Origin: Lutraria lutraria
Lineage: Eukaryota; Mollusca; Bivalvia; Venerida; Mactridae
Length of the DNA stretch: 64,000 bases
Reading direction: 5' to 3'
NCBI GenBank assembly: GCA_964023205.1
Contig: OZ026844.1
Location: 33,713,326 to 33,777,325, forward strand
Shown here: piece by piece, positions 59,021-64,000 of the stretch
Layout: each line of letters opens with the position of its first letter
Numbering within the stretch: the first letter of the stretch is position 1
Program-made: the position numbers and the translations under genes
The notes under the pieces: model-generated
Databases searched by the model: none
Seen by the model: only the letters and a program-made list of their open reading frames with translations
Told to the model about the DNA's origin: nothing

Positions 59021-59517
59021 CAAGGACTTACCGGGTATATACATACATGGATTCGCAACTGCTAAAAATAGATCAAAAGATATCGTTTGGCGATCCCACA
59101 ATGCATTGCTATATACTCGGCAATGTCCGACAGCTGTATTTGGGTGTTTACGAATTTGATTATACTAATAAAACTCTGGCAAAAGGGAAATTGGTAAAGG
59201 ATGCAACAAATTCCTTAAAGATATTGAGATACATTTATAATCCACAAGCATTGAAAAAGGCATTGATCAGTCGAACATTTTAAATTTCAAGATGGCGGAC
59301 ATCTATTATAATCCTTTCGTCTCCGAGATTAAACATTCGGAATACCACGGATATTTTCGCTGTTATTATCATTCTGATATCACGGATTTTTTCGTATTTT
59401 CGCTTTTGTAAACAATAGCTTGTATTCCCGTTGATTCACGTCTTATTATCGCGGGATTTGATTACTTTAAACTGTTAATATGGAAGTTGCGAATCCATGT
59501 ATGTATATAAGTCCTTG
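59021..59517. mobile_element. 497-bp TIR element with 7-bp target duplication
   Basis: The ends CAAGGACTTA...ATACATACATGGATTCGCAA and the complementary right end (ttgcgaatccatgtatgtat...TAAGTCCTTG) are inverted, with a 5-bp indel between arms. TCCTAAG is present on both flanks (59014-59020 and 59518-59524). A 78-codon plus-strand ORF (59047-59283) starts within the left repeat. Superfamily is unknown. Confidence 0.8.
59047..59283 (+). CDS. Uncertain 78-codon ORF inside the 497-bp element
   Basis: It begins MDSQLLKIDQKISFGDPTMH and has a mixed amino-acid composition (Lys, Leu, Tyr, Asp) rather than a low-complexity one, ending ALISRTF. No motif or family is recognised. Its start codon lies in the terminal repeat. 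It could be chance. Confidence 0.2.
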   Translation: MDSQLLKIDQKISFGDPTMHCYILGNVRQLYLGVYEFDYTNKTLAKGKLVKDATNSLKILRYIYNPQALKKALISRTF

Positions 59518-59524
59518 TCCTAAG

Positions 59525-61052
59525 ATATCTTTGCTTATCTTGTTTGTATTTCCGAAAATGGAATGATGATGAAATCGAGTGCCAGTCATTTATATTTGTC
59601 ATGTGTATTGTTTGTCAATTTAACAAACTTTGGAAAATAAAGGGAACATTTTTAATTTTAATTGATTATTGAAGTCAAATTATGATGCAATTTATAAATC
59701 AAGCAAAAAATAAAAAGTGAATGATCTTACCAAGTCCGTATCGTAATGGGCTAATTAATTCCCATTATTGTGAACAGTAATACATGATTAAAGACATCTC
59801 AGACATACTGAAAAATCAGATGCAGTAATACCCTGTCAAAGACAACTCTGATATAGTGAAGAATCAGATACAGTAATACAACTTTAAAGCAACTCAGATA
59901 CAGTAAAAAATCAAAGTACTGAAAGTACTGTCGGAATTTGATTTTTTTCATATGAGACAAGTCACTGCCATGGTGTTGCTGGCAACACAACAATGACAGT
60001 TAGGAGAAGGTACAGTTCATTGATATTCATGCTTAGGAATTAACATACACCATCTCAATATTGCCATCTATTTATGTACATATTCTGACATTCATGTGCT
60101 AAATTCCATCAACCTAACATGATGGTTATCTAAGTTATCAGATGTTTCAAGTTTATTATGTAGCCCATTATCCAGCCTATATTTTTCCGAATCCATCGGT
60201 ACCAAAATAATCATTGTTGCTGTCGTATTTACTGATTTAATACATACCGAAAAGCTCTTCAAAACGCTCCATTTTAATAATATATCTTGATTATGGCCAC
60301 ATATCACTTTAAATGCACACTACAGTGTTAGAAACGAATTTAAATCGACCTATATAATTCTTTTAGTGATAATTTGGTTTTGAAGAATTTTTCGATTTTC
60401 CATGTTTTAGTTCCTAACTCGGAACAGAACTGACATAAACCACTATCAATTGATTGATCGTAGTTTAAGATTTTTTTTTCAGAAAAATATATGTAATTGG
60501 TGTAATTGGTATATGAATTATATTCAAACTCAATATCATGATGTTGGACTATATGACAGGTTTTGAAGTGAAAGTAAAAGTTTATTGTAAAAAAATATAG
60601 CTATTCGGAAACGAGCCGTATTACGGCAACATTTGCCGATCTCGCTACGGAATATACCGACATCGCACGATTTCATCAGTTCCATTACGATCCTTCTGTC
60701 TTAACATCAAAATACCCTTCACACACTGTGAACCAACATAATAATTGCGAACTTCACAATAACTGCTATTTCTTCGCAAATGTATGTGTACTGCCGTTCT
60801 GTTCTCTGCACTTCGACGGGAAAACCCCACATTCTATTTTTAGAATTTATCCAACTATATATAGCTCTAGCCGATAGTATCGATCGATACGCGTTGTGGA
60901 TATAAACCTTAACACTGATTGACATAGCATGTCAAAAAGTCACGTATAAGACATACATCAATAGTAGATTAATGTAATTACATGCATACTTCTGTAGAGA
61001 AATTACTGACCTACTGAACGAAAGCCGAAAGTAGAACTATTTTATGCTAAAC
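59525..61052. other. No supported gene; decayed repeats
   Basis: 59790-59930 has repeated 'cagatacagtaata' and 'gatatagtgaagaatcaga' phrases also found at 62095-62290. Near 60840-60900 the minus strand has TATATATA text before a 60-codon ORF, and at 60251-60278 a minus-strand ATG (MERFEELF) precedes a donor-like gtatgt. Neither can be extended into a gene. Confidence 0.4.
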
Positions 61053-61054
61053 TA

Positions 61055-61965
61055 CAGTAAAACCTCGATTTTTCGAATGTCATTGGGCCCTGAAAAATCA
61101 TTCGGATAATCCATGGTTTCGAAAAATCCATTTCTGTATGATGTACTGTTTGGAAACGATAAATTCCGTACTGTCCGTATTTTACAAGGGAGTTAAATCT
61201 CGTATGCAAACACGACGTTATAATAAGAATAAAATCAAATATATAACAAACACTAATTATTTATCTTTGTTTTATGAATGTATATGAGTTAACAAATGAA
61301 ACAATTATTCTTGTTAAATGAATACCCGCGTATTTATGGATTATGCAGAACACAATCCGACCCCAAATTATGTCATTCACACTTTATTTACTAACGATCG
61401 ACTAGGCATAGCTATCGTCACATTTTAATATCGAAGACGTAATGTTTTTCTGTTTGGAACATTTTTTCACTAAATCATCATATTCTAGTTAGTTTTGTAT
61501 TAATTGTGTTCGAATTACTTTTTAAATTTTGAATGAAGCTGGAATACAGATCACCAGGTACGTACGCGTATTATTAACTTATTATACCCGAGATCATTGT
61601 GAAATATTCGTCGCGATTAGTATAAAATCGTAACAAACAATATGGTCAACTTAACGATAATTAAACTGTTGACACGCTTCATGTATGAATTGGTGTTACA
61701 CATTGTTTGTCACACGACATTTGATTCTCAGTTGGTCATTGTTATCAATTGACGAATTCGAATAATAGGTGTGAAAATACGCGCATTCGTAACTGTAGGG
61801 ACCAAATAATGTATTCGGATTACACCAGGTATTCGTAAAATCCGATTCGTATAACCGGGGTTCGTTGTAGTTGAAATATAGAGCGACGTAATCGGGACCG
61901 TAGATTTTATTCGGATAATACCGGGTATTCGGATAATCGGTGTTCGGATAATCGAGGTTTTACTG
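61055..61965. mobile_element. Pogo/Tigger-like TIR element, 911 bp
   Basis: The ends CAGTAAAACCTCGATTTTTC and (reverse complement) CAGTAAAACCTCGATTATCC are inverted repeats, flanked by TA at 61053-61054 and 61966-61967. Internal 'ttcggataat' phrases recur near both ends. No intact transposase remains. Confidence 0.85.
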
Positions 61966-62297
61966 TAGTTGGTTTCCTAACCCTGTCTTACCGCACACAA
62001 TAGAGTGAAAATGGGAACGGGAACCATGGCAGTTATGGAGCTCACGGCATTTTTGTAAGTCGATGATAGCAAAGGAATTATCAAATTCCAATCAGATGCA
62101 GTAATACACAATTAAAGACAACTCCGATATAGTGAAGAATCAGACACAGTATATCACAGTGCTTTTTGGGGGGGGGCAAGGGGCAACCCACTAATTCAAA
62201 GACTGGTAACTCAGATTAAGTACATGTATAGTTTCAGATACAGTAAAACATGGCAATAGTGAATTCAGATATAGTGAAGAACAAGATAAGTGAAGTA

Positions 62298-63369
62298 CAG
62301 TATCACCCCTGAAAACCGGACCCCTTCCAGACTGAGCCAAAAGTCTGGTTTTCTGAGAATTCCGGTTTTCAGAGAACTTTTGGTAAAATTGGAAATTTAT
62401 CCATACTTGGTCTTGTGGGTGACTGATTTGTACATGTACCACATTGTTGTTTTATATACTTCGTTGTATTGATATATATTACTATATGAATGCTAAACCA
62501 AGCAAAGAATATGCTTTTCAAATATAGTACCCTTCTGTCTTCTGTGTAATGTTTTATAGCAATCAAGTTGTGTAAGAGAAACAGCTCGAACCCAGTACTA
62601 CTCAGGGAAATTTGATAACAAATGTAGAAAAGGAAATGACATACTCATTCCTTTAAAGATGGTTTAAGAATAGACTCATATTATCTGACAATGTTAATTT
62701 TGTCTTCAAGAGACCATTCAAACCTTCTACGCTTAGAAGGTGGTTCAGACATTATTTTAAAGAAGAGAATGATAATGAGAAGTTTATGTAGCGAAAGCAG
62801 ACATGAAATGACAAAAAAAAAAAAAATTAAAATAATATTGCAACATAACTCAATGAAAGAATTTATAATTTTATAGGTCATTTCCAGTGATCCTTTCATA
62901 ATGATCGTAATTAGACGGGTTCGTAAAGAAACAGATTAATAATACATGCTAATTGCACTTTCGAGTACAAGATCCACTTATTGATATTTTATTGTTATCT
63001 AAATATGTTTGTCATCATGCAGGCTAGTTATGGTTTGATACTTGCCTTTACAACAATAGATTAAACTACGTGGCCATCGTGTTATAACTGCATAATTACG
63101 ATCTTTATTGATTCTACCTTATTGTTCAACTTCAACATCCAATGTGCTTTTCACGCCTGTACTAATTACACGCGCGACCGCTAATGCGTCCGGTATTCAG
63201 GGGTAAAATATAGTTTGATATCCATTAGCGGTATCCGGAATTCTGAGGTTCCGGTATTCAGAGAACTTTTTGCATTTATTGTAGAAGAGAAAAAAACGGG
63301 ACTTAAAAAATCGTCCGATATTCAGAGAATTCCGTTTTTCAAGGAGTCCGGTTTTCAGGGGTTATACTG
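62298..63369. mobile_element. Pogo/Tigger-like TIR element, 1,072 bp, with transposase remnant
   Basis: The ends CAGTATCACCCCTGAAAACC and (reverse complement) CAGTATAACCCCTGAAAACC are inverted repeats flanked by TA at 62296-62297 and 63370-63371. Repeated 'tccggttttcagagaa' phrases occur near both ends. A minus-strand fragment at 62681-62752 encodes a transposase-like N-terminus. Confidence 0.88.
62681..62752 (-). pseudogene. Truncated Tigger-type transposase N-terminus
   Basis: The minus-strand reading MSEPPSKRRRFEWSLEDKIN plus IVR and a stop matches the basic start and first helix (S/T-L-E-x-K-x-x-I-I/V) of the CENP-B/psq-type DNA-binding domain of pogo/Tigger transposases. The rest of the transposase is absent, so this is a remnant carried by a non-autonomous copy. 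Confidence 0.6.
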
Positions 63370-63564
63370 TATTTGTCCCCTCTTGCAACAGGACTTCTTA
63401 TTTCATTGTTTTGGATATTAGTGACACATAGATATAATAAAATAATTGTTCTGGTCCCGAGGGCTGAACTGTAACCTTGTTCCATTGTATCCGATCCAAT
63501 TCAGTCACTTAAATAATTATATAGAACACAGTATACAAATGATAAGCAGTATCAAGCCTAACCA

Positions 63565-63760
63565 GTTAGCTCAGTGGTTAGAGTGATGGTCTACTGAAGT
63601 TGTGAGTTCGAACCCCTGGCACGGCTCACACTGTCTGTGACAAATTTGACTGATGATGTTACTATGTTAAATTGTCCTCTGCTTCTAAATTATGAGGGGT
63701 AGCTTGGCAGAATATGGTTAGTACTGGTAAGTTCAGAGAAGCAGGTTTGGATAACTGCCA
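63565..63760 (+). repeat. tRNA-derived SINE
   Basis: The head has 'agttagctcagtggttagag' (A box) and 'gtgagttcgaacccctggca' (B box). The body includes 'aatatggttagtactggtaa', shared loosely with the SINEs at 13560 and 27180. The head is the best preserved in the window. Confidence 0.7.
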
Positions 63761-63875
63761 GCCACAATATAACTGAAATAATGTTAAAAATGGTATTAAA
63801 TCTGATGAAATGAATAGGCAAATATGGAAGTGTAGGTTAAAACACCCTGAAATACTTCATAGCGCCCGTAAGGTA

Positions 63876-64000
63876 CAGTTAAACCCTGTAAACAAAGGCT
63901 ATCAAAGGAGAGGAAAAAATTATCTTCTGTCTTCTGAGCCAAATGATTATCATATAAATAAAACATTTCTGAGAGGGCATTATCAAAAACTTTCAGCGCA
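63876..64000. mobile_element. Copy of the 178-bp MITE family, running off the window
   Basis: The left end CAGTTAAACCCTGTAAACAA follows TA (63874-63875) and is followed by 'aggctatc', matching the family's left end. The right end is not seen within the window. Confidence 0.5.

Noticed and set aside
60251..60278. Minus-strand ATG exon MERFEELF followed by gtatgt
   Set aside because: Eight codons and a donor-like site are expected by chance; no downstream exon was found.
60645..60925. Minus-strand ORFs downstream of TATATATA text as a first coding exon
   Set aside because: No recognisable protein and no matching downstream exon; two overlapping frames suggest chance.
1..64000. CRISPR arrays, operons, Shine-Dalgarno sites or prophage
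   Set aside because: The window is clearly eukaryotic: spliced exons, SINEs and LINEs; the tandem arrays are minisatellites and repeat cores.

Overview
The window is AT-rich, intron-dominated animal DNA with no prokaryotic gene organisation. It is most likely from a bivalve mollusc. The reasons are the repeat types: elements with cores of roughly 150 bp tandem units reading like 'cccataactcttgaag', bounded by 'gctcacctgag' and 'caggtgagct' motifs, plus tRNA-derived SINEs and many TA-flanked MITEs. The species cannot be named from sequence alone.

One protein-coding gene is well supported: a plus-strand mucolipin (TRPML-family endolysosomal cation channel) in 14 coding exons from 19036 to 55450. 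Splice phases agree from exon 1 to exon 13. The exons give the full family architecture: S1, a large luminal domain, S2-S4, S5, a pore with filter YGDE, S6 and a Cys-rich tail. The last exon carries an apparent 1-nt frameshift at a short A run. A non-coding first exon and promoter may lie near 17.2-17.4 kb, followed by a 5'UTR segment at 18957-19035.

Region by region: 1-17.2 kb holds no gene I can support, only scattered MITEs and repeat fragments. 17.2-22.3 kb is the gene's 5' end and first introns, with a decayed LINE and a perfect 41-bp hairpin. 22.3-44.3 kb holds exons 2-12, whose introns are filled with pearl/HINE-like elements, pogo/Tigger-like elements, SINEs and fold-backs. 44.3-54.6 kb is one 10.3-kb intron. 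It holds a 6,859-bp terminal-inverted-repeat element (47381-54239) inserted into a pearl/HINE-like element with a 3-bp target duplication; inside are its own tandem arrays, a promoter-like block and small spliced-looking exons. 54.6-55.5 kb is the pore exon and tail. 55.49-56.65 kb is a 38-unit minisatellite with higher-order structure. 56.7-64 kb is repeat-rich with several well-bounded DNA transposons and no convincing gene.

The strongest leads are the 6.86-kb TIR element with its candidate cargo gene, the unusual mucolipin (altered filter, one luminal disulfide pair missing, long Cys-rich tail, frameshift), the minisatellite 3' of the stop codon, and transposons lying within about 30 nt of two splice acceptors.
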